A stretch of DNA of 64,000 nt from assembly GCF_017589465.1 (NCBI RefSeq), contig NZ_JAELYA010000004.1, positions 1-64,000 on the forward strand. The letters are read 5' to 3'. A model generated the notes under the pieces. The model did not search any database. It saw nothing but the letters and a program-made list of their open reading frames with translations, and had not been told where the DNA came from. Of the stretch, positions 17,341 through 26,213 are shown one piece after another. Origin of the DNA: Pseudomonas schmalbachii. GTDB taxonomy: Bacteria; Pseudomonadota; Gammaproteobacteria; Pseudomonadales; Pseudomonadaceae. Every line of letters begins with the position of its first letter. The first letter of the stretch is position 1. Both the position numbers and the translations under genes were made by a program.

Positions 17341-19966
17341 TCTTCCTCCCCTCGCCTCGAACGGCGGCGCCGTCGCCGCCCACAGCACCGGCGAAGCGCG
17401 TGCCCACGACAGCGCGGTGCTGCATGTCAGCGGCGCGGCGCGCTATGTGGACGACCTCGTCGAGCCGAGCGATGTGCTGTACGCGGCGGTCGGCCTGACC
17501 GGGATCGCCTGCGGCGCGATCCGCTCCCTCGACCTCGATGCGGTGAAGGCCGCGCCCGGCGTGGTCGCCGTGCTGACCCTCGACGATGTGCCCGGCCATA
17601 CCGACATCGGCCCGGTATTTCCCGGCGATCCGCTGCTGGCCGGCGAGCGGGTGAAATACCACGGCCAGGCGCTGTTCGCCGTGGCCGCCGAATCGCAATT
17701 GCAGGCCCGCCGCGCCGCGCGGCTGGCGAAGGTGGAATACGCGGCGGAAACCCCGCTGCTCGACCCGTTGCAGGCCAAGGCGGAAGAACGCTTCGTGCGC
17801 CCGCCGCACCATATGCGCCGGGGCGATGCCGAAGCAGCCCTGAGCAATGCACCCCATGTGCTGGAAGCCAGCCAGCAGATCGGAGGGCAGGAACACTTCT
17901 ACCTCGAAGGCCAGGTATCCATGGCCATCCCGCAGGAAGACGGCGGCATGCTGGTGCACACCTCCAGCCAGCATCCGAGCGAGGTGCAGAAGCTGGTGGC
18001 CGAGGTGCTGGCGATTCCGCTGGCGAAGGTCACCGTGGAAGTGCGGCGGATGGGCGGCGGCTTCGGCGGCAAGGAAACCCAGGCCGCGCCCTTCGCCTGC
18101 CTCGCCGCGCTGCTCGCACGCAAGACCGGCCGCGCGGTGAAGCTGCGCCTGCCGCGCGCCGACGACATGCGCCTGACCGGCAAGCGCCATCCGTTCTGCA
18201 ATCGCTACCGGGTCGGCTTCGACGACGATGGCCGGCTGCTCGGCGCCGAGCTGGAAGTGGTCGGCAACTGCGGCCACTCGCCGGACCTCTCCGACGCCAT
18301 CGTCGACCGCGCGATGTTCCACGCCGACAACGCCTACTTCATCCCCGACGTCGCCATCGCCGGTTACCGAAGCTTCACCAACTGCGTGTCGCACACCGCC
18401 TTCCGTGGCTTCGGCGGGCCGCAGGGGATGATGATCATCGAGCGCGCCATGGACGATATCGCCCGGGCTGTGGATAAAGACCCGCTGGATGTGCGCAAGC
18501 TCAATCTCTACGGCGGCCCGGGGCGCGACCTGACGCCCTATCACCAGCGCGTCGAACACAACCTGCTCGGCGAACTGATCGAGCGTCTGGAAACCAGCAG
18601 CGACTACCGCGCCCGACGCGAAGCGATCCGCACGTACAACGCCGCCAGCCCGGTGCTGAAGAAGGGGCTGGCGCTGACACCGGTGAAGTTCGGCATCAGC
18701 TTCACCGCCCAGCACCTTAACCAGGCCGGCGCGCTGATCCACCTGTACACCGACGGCAGCATCCAGCTGAACCACGGCGGCACGGAGATGGGCCAGGGCC
18801 TGTACATCAAGGTGGCGCAGGTGGTCGCCGAGGAATTCCAGGTGCCGCTGGAGCAGGTGACGATCACCGCCACGCGCACCGACAAGGTGCCAAACACCTC
18901 GCCCACCGCCGCCTCCAGCGGCACCGACCTGAACGGCATGGCCGCCCGCGACGCGGCGCGCACGCTGAAGCGGCGGCTGGCCGAGTTCCTTGCCGAGCGC
19001 GATGGCGTGCCGGTCGCCAGCGTGCGCTTCGAGCATGGCCAGGTGCGGGTCGGCGAGCACGCGCTGGGCTTCGCCGAGGCGATCCAGGCGGCCTATTTCG
19101 CCCGCATGCAGCTCTCCGCCACCGGCTTCTACCGCACCCCGAAAATCCACTACGACCGCGAGAAGGCCGAAGGCCGGCCGTTCTTCTATTTCGCCTTCGG
19201 CGCCGCGGTTTCCGAGGTGGAAGTGGACACCCTCACCGGCGAATACCGCCTGCTGCGCGCCGACATCCTGCATGACGTCGGCCGCAGCCTGAACCCCGCC
19301 ATCGATATCGGCCAGATCGAGGGCGGCTTCATCCAGGGCATGGGCTGGCTGACCAGCGAGGAGCTGCGCTGGGATTCCGAGGGTCGCCTGCTTACCGTGG
19401 GCCCGGCGACCTACAAGATCCCGGCGGCCAGCGACGCACCGGAGGACTTCCGCGTGGCGCTGTTCGACCGGCCCAACGAGGAGGACAGCGTGTACCTGTC
19501 CAAGGCCGTCGGCGAGCCGCCGTTCATGCTCGCCATCTCGGTGTGGTCGGCGCTGCGCGATGCGATTGCCAGCCTGGCGGACTACCGGACGAGCCCGGAC
19601 CTGGATACGCCGGCGACGCCGGAGAGGGTGTTCTGGGCGTGTGAGGCGGTGCGGGGGGCGTTCCCTCACCCTAACCCTCTCCCAGGGGGAGAGGGGACTG
19701 AGCGGAGCGGGAACGAAACGCCGCACTCCGCCGCCACCGCGGACAACTCCCTCTCCCTGCGGGAAAGGGCGGCTGCGGTACGGGCTCTCCCCTCTCACCC
19801 TAACCCTCTCCCACAGGGAGAGGGGACTGATCGGAGCAGGACTGAAACTCCGCACTCCGCCGCCATGCCAGACAACCCCCTCTCCCTCCGGGAGAGGGCA
19901 GGGGTGAGGGAACCGGCAGCTCCAGAACCACAATGTTCCACCAGCACCCCGGAGAACCCATCATGA
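17333..19966 (+). CDS. xdhB: Xanthine dehydrogenase large (molybdenum) subunit with REP-derived C-terminal tail
   Basis: An 877-residue molybdopterin subunit that oxidises hypoxanthine and xanthine to urate. Family motifs are GGFGGKETQ, AFRGFGGPQG, GTEMGQGLY and KAVGEPPFML, which carries the catalytic Glu. Residues 1-776 equal the whole length of known bacterial XdhB proteins (about 777). The last ~101 residues are encoded by two tandem 129-bp copies of a REP pair, giving PHPNPLPGGEG and SLRERAGVRE style sequence. The frame stays open and its stop still overlaps the xdhC ATG. The start ATG at 17333 was preferred over an upstream in-frame Met inside xdhA. Confidence 0.94.
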   Translation: MRSLPPLASNGGAVAAHSTGEARAHDSAVLHVSGAARYVDDLVEPSDVLYAAVGLTGIACGAIRSLDLDAVKAAPGVVAVLTLDDVPGHTDIGPVFPGDPLLAGERVKYHGQALFAVAAESQLQARRAARLAKVEYAAETPLLDPLQAKAEERFVRPPHHMRRGDAEAALSNAPHVLEASQQIGGQEHFYLEGQVSMAIPQEDGGMLVHTSSQHPSEVQKLVAEVLAIPLAKVTVEVRRMGGGFGGKETQAAPFACLAALLARKTGRAVKLRLPRADDMRLTGKRHPFCNRYRVGFDDDGRLLGAELEVVGNCGHSPDLSDAIVDRAMFHADNAYFIPDVAIAGYRSFTNCVSHTAFRGFGGPQGMMIIERAMDDIARAVDKDPLDVRKLNLYGGPGRDLTPYHQRVEHNLLGELIERLETSSDYRARREAIRTYNAASPVLKKGLALTPVKFGISFTAQHLNQAGALIHLYTDGSIQLNHGGTEMGQGLYIKVAQVVAEEFQVPLEQVTITATRTDKVPNTSPTAASSGTDLNGMAARDAARTLKRRLAEFLAERDGVPVASVRFEHGQVRVGEHALGFAEAIQAAYFARMQLSATGFYRTPKIHYDREKAEGRPFFYFAFGAAVSEVEVDTLTGEYRLLRADILHDVGRSLNPAIDIGQIEGGFIQGMGWLTSEELRWDSEGRLLTVGPATYKIPAASDAPEDFRVALFDRPNEEDSVYLSKAVGEPPFMLAISVWSALRDAIASLADYRTSPDLDTPATPERVFWACEAVRGAFPHPNPLPGGEGTERSGNETPHSAATADNSLSLRERAAAVRALPSHPNPLPQGEGTDRSRTETPHSAAMPDNPLSLRERAGVREPAAPEPQCSTSTPENPS
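19663..19914. repeat. Two tandem 129-bp REP-pair units inside the 3' end of xdhB
   Basis: Four copies of the palindrome CCCTCTCCC...GGGAGAGGG occur, at about 19673, 19749, 19803 and 19881, as two head-to-tail units starting at 19665 and 19794. The 129-bp period is a multiple of three. The same family lies in intergenic DNA at 27024, 32875, 52618 and 61541; only this copy lies inside a coding sequence. Confidence 0.88.
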
Positions 19967-20829
19967 CCACCACCTGGATGGACGCCATCGCCCGCCTGCG
20001 CGACAGCGCCGAGCCCTACGTGCTGGTCACCGTGATCGGCGTGCAGGGCTCCACCCCGCGCGAGCCGGGCAGCAAGATGCTGGTCACTCCCGACACGACC
20101 TACGACACCATCGGCGGCGGCCATCTGGAGTTCGCCGCCATCGAACACGCCCGCCATTTGCTGCTGGCCGGCAAGGACGCGCAAAGCCTTGAGCACTTCC
20201 CCCTCGGCCCGCGTCTCGGCCAGTGCTGCGGCGGGCGCGCCAGCCTGTTGTTCGAATGCTTCGCCGCGCGCGGGCCGGAAGTGTTGCTGTTCGGCGCCGG
20301 CCATGTCGGCCGTGCGCTGGCGCCGCTGCTGGCCGGGCTGCCGCTGCGCCTGCAGTGGATCGACAGCCGCAGCGACGAATTCCCCGCGCAGATACCCGAA
20401 GGCGTGCGCATGCGCCTGCTCGACGAACCGCTGGAAGCCGTGGAAGACGCGGCACCGGGCAGCTACTTCCTGGTCATGACGCACAACCACCCGCTCGACT
20501 ACGCCCTCGCCGAAGCGGTGCTCAAGCGCGGCGACGCCGGCTTCCTTGGCATGATCGGCTCGCGCACCAAGGCCGGGCGCTTCCGCATGCGCCTGGAACA
20601 TCGCGGCTACCCGGCGGAAGCCATCGCGCAGATGCACTGCCCCATCGGCCTTTCCGAAGTGCCCGGCAAACGCCCGCTGGAAGTCGCCATCTCCATCGCC
20701 GGACAGGTGATCGCCCGCTACCACGCCGGCGCACCGCAGCGCGAAACGCGGGCCGGCGTGCAATGGCCGGCCTTGCGCAGCGAGCACGCCGACACGCTGG
20801 CGCTGCCTGCCATTCGTCGAGAAACCTGA
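19963..20829 (+). CDS. xdhC: Xanthine dehydrogenase accessory protein
   Basis: A 288-residue chaperone that binds the molybdenum cofactor, promotes its sulfuration and inserts it into XdhB; it is not part of the finished enzyme. An N-terminal XdhC/CoxI domain has GSTPREPGSKMLV (about 26-38) and QCCGGRASLL. A C-terminal Rossmann domain follows, with LFGAGHVGRAL and MIGSRTKAGRFR. The ATG at 19963 has GGAG 10 nt upstream, lies in an ATGA overlap with xdhB and gives the usual N-terminus; an earlier in-frame Met at 19933 lies in the repeat tail. Confidence 0.94.
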   Translation: MTTTWMDAIARLRDSAEPYVLVTVIGVQGSTPREPGSKMLVTPDTTYDTIGGGHLEFAAIEHARHLLLAGKDAQSLEHFPLGPRLGQCCGGRASLLFECFAARGPEVLLFGAGHVGRALAPLLAGLPLRLQWIDSRSDEFPAQIPEGVRMRLLDEPLEAVEDAAPGSYFLVMTHNHPLDYALAEAVLKRGDAGFLGMIGSRTKAGRFRMRLEHRGYPAEAIAQMHCPIGLSEVPGKRPLEVAISIAGQVIARYHAGAPQRETRAGVQWPALRSEHADTLALPAIRRET

Positions 20830-21343
20830 CCGAAAGGACAACAGTCCTGCCCTTTTTCACATGTCTATCAACAAACTTATCCACAGGAATGCAGGCCGGT
20901 TTTCTGGAAATTGGCCTGTATTCCGCCATTTTCATGGGGCAAAATGGCAACGCGATGGAATCCGTCCGAAGGCGCGCGCGGATATCTTTGGCCAACAGGA
21001 TACCCACAGAATTTTCCTAAGCCGACAAGGGTGAAAAGCCGTAGCCTCCCCGGCTCCGGCAAAACACTCATAAACCGCTCAACGACGGTAGTTTCCGGCG
21101 TTTTTCAATTCGCCTTCATCAAAAAACCGACGCATACCTGCAACCCCGAATGTAGCTGGGTTACGGCCATTCACTCACAGACTTATCCACAAGCCGGAAC
21201 GGCTATCCGGGGCGGCGCGTCAAGGCCCCGACAGGGTTCCACTGGCGAAAAATCAGCCAATTCGGCGCAATCGCGGTGGTTACTGGCGGAGCGCCAGGTG
21301 AGCACAGGTTATCCACAGATTGCTCAACAGCGGTCAGAGATCG
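20830..21343. other. 514-bp intergenic region with three DnaA-box sequences
   Basis: No credible gene is present. Three perfect TTATCCACA nonamers, all on the plus strand, lie at 20877-20885, 21183-21191 and 21309-21317. Just after xdhC, AGGAC/GTCCT (20835-20848) forms a small stem followed by CCCTTTTT, a weak terminator candidate. The stretch is more AT-rich than its neighbours. There is no dnaA, dnaN, gyrB or rpmH nearby, so this is not the usual Pseudomonas oriC. Confidence 0.6.
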
Positions 21344-21934
21344 TCAGTCGTCCAGCCGCTGCAGCACCGCGCGGCCACGGCTGAGGTCGGTGAGCAGGCG
21401 CTGCATCTCGTCCAGCCGGCTGGTGGGCAGGCTGAGCACCAGGCTTACGCCGTCGGCGCCGTAGACTTCCTCTTCGACGCTCGCCCCCAGCGCCAGCACC
21501 CGCGCCTTGAACAGCGCGTGTTCGGCGAAGGTGCAGGCGAAGGCGACGCGGCTGCTCGGCACCAGTTCGATGCGCGCGGCATCCTGCAGGCATTTCGCCG
21601 CGCAGCCGCCGTAGGCGCGGGCCAGGCCGCCGGTGCCGAGCTTGATGCCGCCGAACCAGCGACTGACCAGCACGGCCACGCGGTCCATGCCCTGCCCTTC
21701 GATGGCGGCGAGGATCGGCCGGCCGGCGGTGCCGCCGGGTTCGCCGTCGTCGCTGAAGCGGTATTGCGCGCCGAGCTTCCAGGCCCAGCAGTTGTGCCCG
21801 GCACTGGCGTCGCGGTGGGCGGCGAGGAAGGCGGCCGCCTCGGCCTCGCTGCCGATCGGCGCGGCAAGGCAGTGGAAGCGGCTCTTGCGGATTTCCTCCT
21901 GGTAGCCGGCGGGGCCGGCCAGGGTGAAGCTCAT
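21344..21934 (-). CDS. yigZ: YigZ/IMPACT family protein
   Basis: A 196-residue protein of the YigZ (UPF0029/IMPACT) family. The N-terminal IMPACT domain holds KSRFHCLAAPI, DDGEPGGTAGRPIL and SRWFGGIKLGTGGLARAYG, all strongly conserved. A C-terminal domain resembling EF-G domain V (DUF1949) follows. The eukaryotic homologue regulates GCN2, but the bacterial role is unclear; ribosome or nucleic-acid binding has been suggested. Its ATG overlaps the stop of the upstream TetR gene (ATGA), so the two are probably co-translated. Confidence 0.92.
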   Translation of the reverse strand: MSFTLAGPAGYQEEIRKSRFHCLAAPIGSEAEAAAFLAAHRDASAGHNCWAWKLGAQYRFSDDGEPGGTAGRPILAAIEGQGMDRVAVLVSRWFGGIKLGTGGLARAYGGCAAKCLQDAARIELVPSSRVAFACTFAEHALFKARVLALGASVEEEVYGADGVSLVLSLPTSRLDEMQRLLTDLSRGRAVLQRLDD

Positions 21935-22593
21935 GGGCTGGCCGGCGGAGTCAGCCCGCAGCCCTTGAGAATGATGCGCACCAGGTTCTCGGTGGCGTCA
22001 TCGAAGTCCTGTTTCGACATGCGCTTGCGGCCGGTCAGGAAGCCGATCTGGGTGGCGAAGTCGGCGTAGTGCTGCGTGCTGCCCCAGAGCATGAAGATCA
22101 GGTTGACCGGGTCCACCGGGTCCATCTTGCCGGCGGCGATCCAGGCTTCGAACACCCCGGCGCGGCCGCGGAACCAGCCGCGGTAGTCCTCGTTGAAGTG
22201 CGCGCTCAGGCATTCGCCGCCGCTGATGATCTCCATGGCGAAGATCCGCGAGGCCTGCGGCTGGCGGCGGGAGAATTCCATCTTGGCGCGGATGTAGGCG
22301 GCCAGCGCGGTGGCCGGGTCGTCGTCTGCGCTCAGGCTGTTGAAGGTGCTGTCCCAGAGTTCGAGGATGTTGGCCAGCACCGCGGTGTACAGGCCCAGCT
22401 TGCTGCTGAAGTAATAGTGCAGGTTGGCCTTGGGCAGGCCGACGCGCTGGGCGATGGTGTTCATGCTGGTGCCCTTGAAGCCGTGCTGGGCGAATTCCTG
22501 TTCGGCGGCTTCGAGGATCGCCTGCTCGTTCTTCTGGCGAATCCGTCCGGCGGGTTTGTCGAGGCTGTGCGCGGGCACCTGCAGTTTGCTCAA
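21931..22593 (-). CDS. TetR-family regulator, RutR/TetR_C_3 type
   Basis: A 220-residue repressor. The HTH domain (about 15-70) has KNEQAILEAAEQEFAQHGFKG and GLPKANLHYYFSSK, and the C-terminal half (RQPQASRIFAMEI...LIFMLWGSTQHYADFATQIG) closely follows E. coli RutR, which senses uracil and controls pyrimidine and purine breakdown. The start is inferred to be the TTG at 22593, because AAGGAG lies 10 nt before it; the only in-frame ATG is far upstream in a REP. Being 1.1 kb from xdhABC, it could govern purine genes, but that is inference. Confidence 0.85.
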   Translation of the reverse strand: MSKLQVPAHSLDKPAGRIRQKNEQAILEAAEQEFAQHGFKGTSMNTIAQRVGLPKANLHYYFSSKLGLYTAVLANILELWDSTFNSLSADDDPATALAAYIRAKMEFSRRQPQASRIFAMEIISGGECLSAHFNEDYRGWFRGRAGVFEAWIAAGKMDPVDPVNLIFMLWGSTQHYADFATQIGFLTGRKRMSKQDFDDATENLVRIILKGCGLTPPASP

Positions 22594-22706
22594 GGCGGGC
22601 GAACTCCTTATGTCAGTAGGCCTGCACTGATACCGCAAGTGGCGGGGGGCAGACAAGTCCGGCGCGGAGGGGGAGTACCCCCTCCCCCCGGCCACTCCCG
22701 TGAGAA

Positions 22707-22794
22707 ACGTAGGATGGGTTGAGCTTGCGATACCCATGAATGCATCGAGACAGCATGGGTATCGCTTCGCTCAACCCATCCTACGTGTTACGTG
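22707..22794. repeat. REP inverted pair, GTAGGATGGG family
   Basis: CGTAGGATGGGTTGAGC...GATACCCATG is followed by its inverted copy CATGGGTATCGC...CCATCCTACG. It lies between the divergent ends of the TetR and alkylsulfatase genes. The outer tetranucleotide GTAG is typical of REPs mobilised by RAYT proteins. Other copies of this family occur at 46282, 47194, 48840, 49459, 49572, 49685 and 49734. Confidence 0.9.
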
Positions 22795-22810
22795 CGCAGC
22801 CCTGCCTTGT

Positions 22811-24796
22811 TCAGGGTTCGACGATGTTGAACTGCGGGTTGAAGCTGTCGAGCAGGCCGAAGAATTCGCCGAGTTTCTTGCCGTCGCCGTCCAGCTTGAC
22901 CGTGCCCTGCTTGATCGCGGTGGGCAGGTCGAGCTTGCGCGCGGCGATCTGGTCGAGGATGGGCTTGGTCAGCTTCACGGTGACATCGGCCTTCGGGTTG
23001 AGGCTGCCGACGCGCTGGGTCAGCACGCCGTTGCGCAGGGTCAGGGCGATGTCCTGCTTGAGGTCCTCGAACACCCAGTTGAGGGTCATGTCGTGGCCGA
23101 CGGCCTTGTCGGTGTCCATGCGGATCGCCAGCAGTTCGAAGAACATCCCGGGAGTCAGCGCCCGGCCCATTTCCGATTTGCCGCGCGAGTCGTAGCTGGC
23201 CACGCCGTGGCGCAGCTCCATCGCCCCGGTCAGGTACATGTTGCGCCACAGGGCGTTCTCGGTCTGGTAGCCGAGCTGTTCCATGGCGTCCGCCTGCAGG
23301 GCGCGGGCGTCCTTGTTGGCCGGGTCGGCGAAGACCAGGTGGTTGCCCAGTTGCACGGCCCAGCGGTAGTCGCCCTTGTCGACGGCGGCGCGCATCTGCT
23401 TGAGCACGGCATCGGCGCCGCCCATGGCCTCGACGTAGCGCTTGCCGGTCTCGACCGGCGGGAACGGGTCGAGGTTGGCCGGGTTGCCGTCGTAGTAGCC
23501 GATGTAGCGCTGGTACACCGCGCGCAGGTTGGTCGCCAGCGAGCCGTAGTAGCTGCGGGTGTACCACTTGCTGTCGAGGTCGCCGGGCAGCTTCTCGACC
23601 TGCGCGGCGATTTCGTTCGGCGTCAGGCCCTTGTTCAGCAGGTTCAGCGCGCGGTTGTTGAGGAAGGCGTACATGTCGCGCTGGTCGGCCAGGTAGGTGC
23701 GCACCTTCTCGCCGCCCCAGACCGGCCAGTTGTGCTGCTGGATCAGCACGTCGGTGCGGTCGCCGTATTTCTCCAGGGCGGCATCGATGTAGCCGGCCCA
23801 GGCCTTGGCATCGCGCACTTCGGCGCCGCGCGGGGTGAGCAGGTTGTGCATCGCCGGCGGCGCATTGTCGGCGGTGTTCAAGACCTTGAACTGCGGCAGG
23901 TAGATGTTCATGTCCGAAGGCGCTTCGCTGCCCAGGGCGAGCTGGAATTCCAGTTCGACGCCGTCGACGGTGTGGCGCTCGAAGGTTTTTTCGATCACGA
24001 CATTGGGCGCGACCAGGGTATTGGTGGCATTGGCCGTCCCGCTTTTCAGCAGACCGGCATCCACCTGGCCCTGGGCGTTGCGCGGCACGGGCGTGCCGGC
24101 CTGGTACTGTCCGCGGCGGGCCATCGCGGTGCCGGCGAAGATGTTTTCGCTGACGGCGTGTTCGAGGAAGCCGGACGGCGCGAAGACCTTCACCTTGCCG
24201 GACTTGACGTCGGCATCGTCGATGATGCCGCGCGCACCGCCGAAGTGGTCGATATGGCTGTGGCTGTAGACCACCGCGACGATCGGCTTCTTCGGCCGGT
24301 GCTGGTAGTACAGGTCGAGTGCCGCGCGGGCGGTTTCGGCGGTGGTCATCGTATCGATGAGCACCAGGCCGGTGTCGCCTTCAATGATGGTCATGTTCGC
24401 CGGATCGAGGCCGCGCACCTGGTAGAGCTTCGGCATGACCTCGAACAGGCCGGCGATGTTGTTCAGCTGGGCCTGACGCCACAGGCTGGGGTTGACCGTA
24501 TCGGCGGCGTCCTTGTCGTTGAGGAACTGGTAGGCGCCCATGTCCCACACCACCTGGCCGTCGGCGTTCTTGATCTGGCCGGCGAACGGCGCGACCAGCC
24601 CGCGCTTGGCGGCTTCGAAGTCCTCGCGGTCGGCGAATGGCAGGCTCTTCAGCACTTCGGCGTTCTTCGCCGCGGTGACGGCGCTGGCCGGCTTGCTGTC
24701 CAGGCTCTCGGCGGCGAACAGCGGCTGGGCGAGGGTGGCGGCGATCAGGGTGGCGAGCAGCGTGCGACGCTGACTGGCGCGAATGAAGCGAGACAT
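22811..24796 (-). CDS. SdsA1-type alkyl (aryl) sulfatase
   Basis: A 661-residue secreted zinc enzyme that cleaves primary alkyl sulfates such as dodecyl sulfate to alcohol and sulfate. The signal peptide (MSRFIRASQR...TLAQPLFAAE) probably ends near residue 29. A metallo-beta-lactamase domain carries SHSHIDHFGG with H179, H181, D183 and H184, followed by a dimerisation domain and an SCP2-like C-terminal domain (about 535-661). Length matches P. aeruginosa SdsA1 (~658). The start at 24796 has AGGAG upstream. It is monocistronic, with no adjacent LysR regulator as is usual for sdsA1. Confidence 0.93.
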   Translation of the reverse strand: MSRFIRASQRRTLLATLIAATLAQPLFAAESLDSKPASAVTAAKNAEVLKSLPFADREDFEAAKRGLVAPFAGQIKNADGQVVWDMGAYQFLNDKDAADTVNPSLWRQAQLNNIAGLFEVMPKLYQVRGLDPANMTIIEGDTGLVLIDTMTTAETARAALDLYYQHRPKKPIVAVVYSHSHIDHFGGARGIIDDADVKSGKVKVFAPSGFLEHAVSENIFAGTAMARRGQYQAGTPVPRNAQGQVDAGLLKSGTANATNTLVAPNVVIEKTFERHTVDGVELEFQLALGSEAPSDMNIYLPQFKVLNTADNAPPAMHNLLTPRGAEVRDAKAWAGYIDAALEKYGDRTDVLIQQHNWPVWGGEKVRTYLADQRDMYAFLNNRALNLLNKGLTPNEIAAQVEKLPGDLDSKWYTRSYYGSLATNLRAVYQRYIGYYDGNPANLDPFPPVETGKRYVEAMGGADAVLKQMRAAVDKGDYRWAVQLGNHLVFADPANKDARALQADAMEQLGYQTENALWRNMYLTGAMELRHGVASYDSRGKSEMGRALTPGMFFELLAIRMDTDKAVGHDMTLNWVFEDLKQDIALTLRNGVLTQRVGSLNPKADVTVKLTKPILDQIAARKLDLPTAIKQGTVKLDGDGKKLGEFFGLLDSFNPQFNIVEP

Positions 24797-24932
24797 GGAG
24801 GACTCCTGTCGAATGTTCTTGTTGGTTGGCGTCGACCGATCAGCGTAGCTGGTGAGCGGTCGGCCCCGACAAGCTTCAGGAGTCAAAAAATGCGCAGGGA
24901 TGGCCCCGCAGCACGCTGCGGGGCGGGAGCCG

Positions 24933-25739
24933 TCAGAAGTGGTACTTCACCAGGAGGCTCGCGGTGTTCTGGTCGGTGGTGAAGAACTGCGAATCCTGGA
25001 TGCCGTACTTGTCCGACCAGTAGTCGTACTCGAAGCCGACGTACAGGTGCTTGGCCTCGTAGCCCATGGCCTTGCCGAGGTCGTACTTCACCTGCGGGTT
25101 GAAGTGCAGGTTGGCGTGGTAGTCGCTCTGGTTCGGGCGGCTGGAGCTGGCGTCCTTGTTGTTCACCACCCAGTCCATGAAGCCGTCGATGAGGATGTCG
25201 GAGTTGCCCATCGGGATGGTGTAGGACCACACCGGGGTGATCTGCCAGGCGCCGGACGGTACGCGGTTGCCGTCGGGCTTGCGGTAGTAGATGTTCAACT
25301 GGAAGAAGTCGAAGCCGGGAATCGCCAGGTCGAAGCCCGGGCCGAGCAGGTAGCTCTCGGTGTCGCCCTCGCCGAACTCGTAGGTGCCGGCCAGCAGCAC
25401 GTCCTTGATCGGGCCGAAGGACAGGTCGGCGCCGCTGATCTTGCCGAAGCTCAGGCGCGGCTGGAACTCGCCGTAGTAGGTGTTCTTGCCGTTGAACGGG
25501 TCTTCCTCGCCGTTGTAGTTGATCTGGTCGAGGAAGAAGAACACATCGCCCCAGCTCCAGCCGCTCGCGCTCTCGAAGGTGAAGGTCTGCTGGATCGGCG
25601 GGTTGACCTTGAAGTTCTTGCCATACAGGTAGGTCAGGCTTTCGTTGTGCCACAGCAGCGGGCTGTCGGCCGCGGCACAGGCCTGGCCGGCGAATGCCAG
25701 CCCGCCGGCGAGCAGCAGGGGGGCGAGAGTGCGAGTCAT
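24933..25739 (-). CDS. Tsx-like outer-membrane channel
   Basis: A 268-residue outer-membrane beta-barrel. The signal peptide (MTRTLAPLLLAGGLAFAGQACA) is followed by alternating amphipathic strands rich in Tyr and Trp, and the last residue is Phe, needed for BAM assembly. The pattern (SGWSWGDVFFFLDQ, YGEFQPRLS, SWSYTIP-like and FMDWV segments) fits the Tsx/nucleoside-channel superfamily (DUF5020-like). A nucleoside or nucleobase cargo would suit the purine genes nearby, but is inferred. It is divergent from an araC-type gene across a palindrome-rich spacer. Confidence 0.8.
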   Translation of the reverse strand: MTRTLAPLLLAGGLAFAGQACAAADSPLLWHNESLTYLYGKNFKVNPPIQQTFTFESASGWSWGDVFFFLDQINYNGEEDPFNGKNTYYGEFQPRLSFGKISGADLSFGPIKDVLLAGTYEFGEGDTESYLLGPGFDLAIPGFDFFQLNIYYRKPDGNRVPSGAWQITPVWSYTIPMGNSDILIDGFMDWVVNNKDASSSRPNQSDYHANLHFNPQVKYDLGKAMGYEAKHLYVGFEYDYWSDKYGIQDSQFFTTDQNTASLLVKYHF

Positions 25740-26005
25740 GAATATCTCCTGGGATGCAGTGTTCTGTCTGGAACAGCAACCTGTCCGAAAAGTCAGGTTC
25801 GGCCAACAAAAGCAAGATCGGCGCCAACCATTGACCCGGAGGTCAGGTCTGCAGTTCTCGTATGTCTATTGCGCACAGGGCAACTGGCCGCCCCGCAAGC
25901 CTCGAAGGCTCTGGGGTGGCGATTTCCTGGACGATAGGACTGATCCTTATCCGGTCGGACAGGGCCGTCACGGTATAGCTACGGCAGGTCGCGCGGTCAC
26001 ACTGG

Positions 26006-26051
26006 ATACACAATCAACTTGAGTTGATTAGAATCAACCTGTTTTGTGTAT
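26006..26051. promoter_or_regulatory. Nested palindromes in the tsx-like/araC divergent spacer
   Basis: The spacer 25740-26213 (474 bp) has a markedly AT-rich core. ATCAACTTGAGTTGAT (26013-26028) has 7-bp perfect arms. It is enclosed by a second inverted pair, ATACACAA (26006-26013) and TTGTGTAT (26044-26051), and a GTATAC palindrome lies at 26048-26053. This is where a regulator of the Tsx-like gene would be expected to bind. Nearer the porin gene, ACCTG...CAGGT (25781-25800) could form a small hairpin. Confidence 0.6.
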
Positions 26052-26213
26052 ACAAATTATCTGTGAACTTTCTACACACCGCGAATCGCGGGTGCTGCGC
26101 GTTATTTCGGGCGCGCATGATGCCAGACTCAGGTTGCTTATTCACCTCCGCCGCAATTGAGCCGGGCCCCGGCGCCTGCCAGACTTTGCCGATCGACGAC
26201 AACGACTCCCGAC

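Noticed and set aside
17012-19933. A 973-codon open frame on the minus strand opposite xdhA and xdhB
   Set aside because: Antisense frame open only because of the high GC bias; no family resemblance, and the plus strand has full xdhB motifs.
20877-21317. Chromosomal replication origin
   Set aside because: DnaA boxes are present, but the Pseudomonas oriC partner genes (rpmH, dnaA, dnaN, gyrB) and AT-rich 13-mers are not seen.
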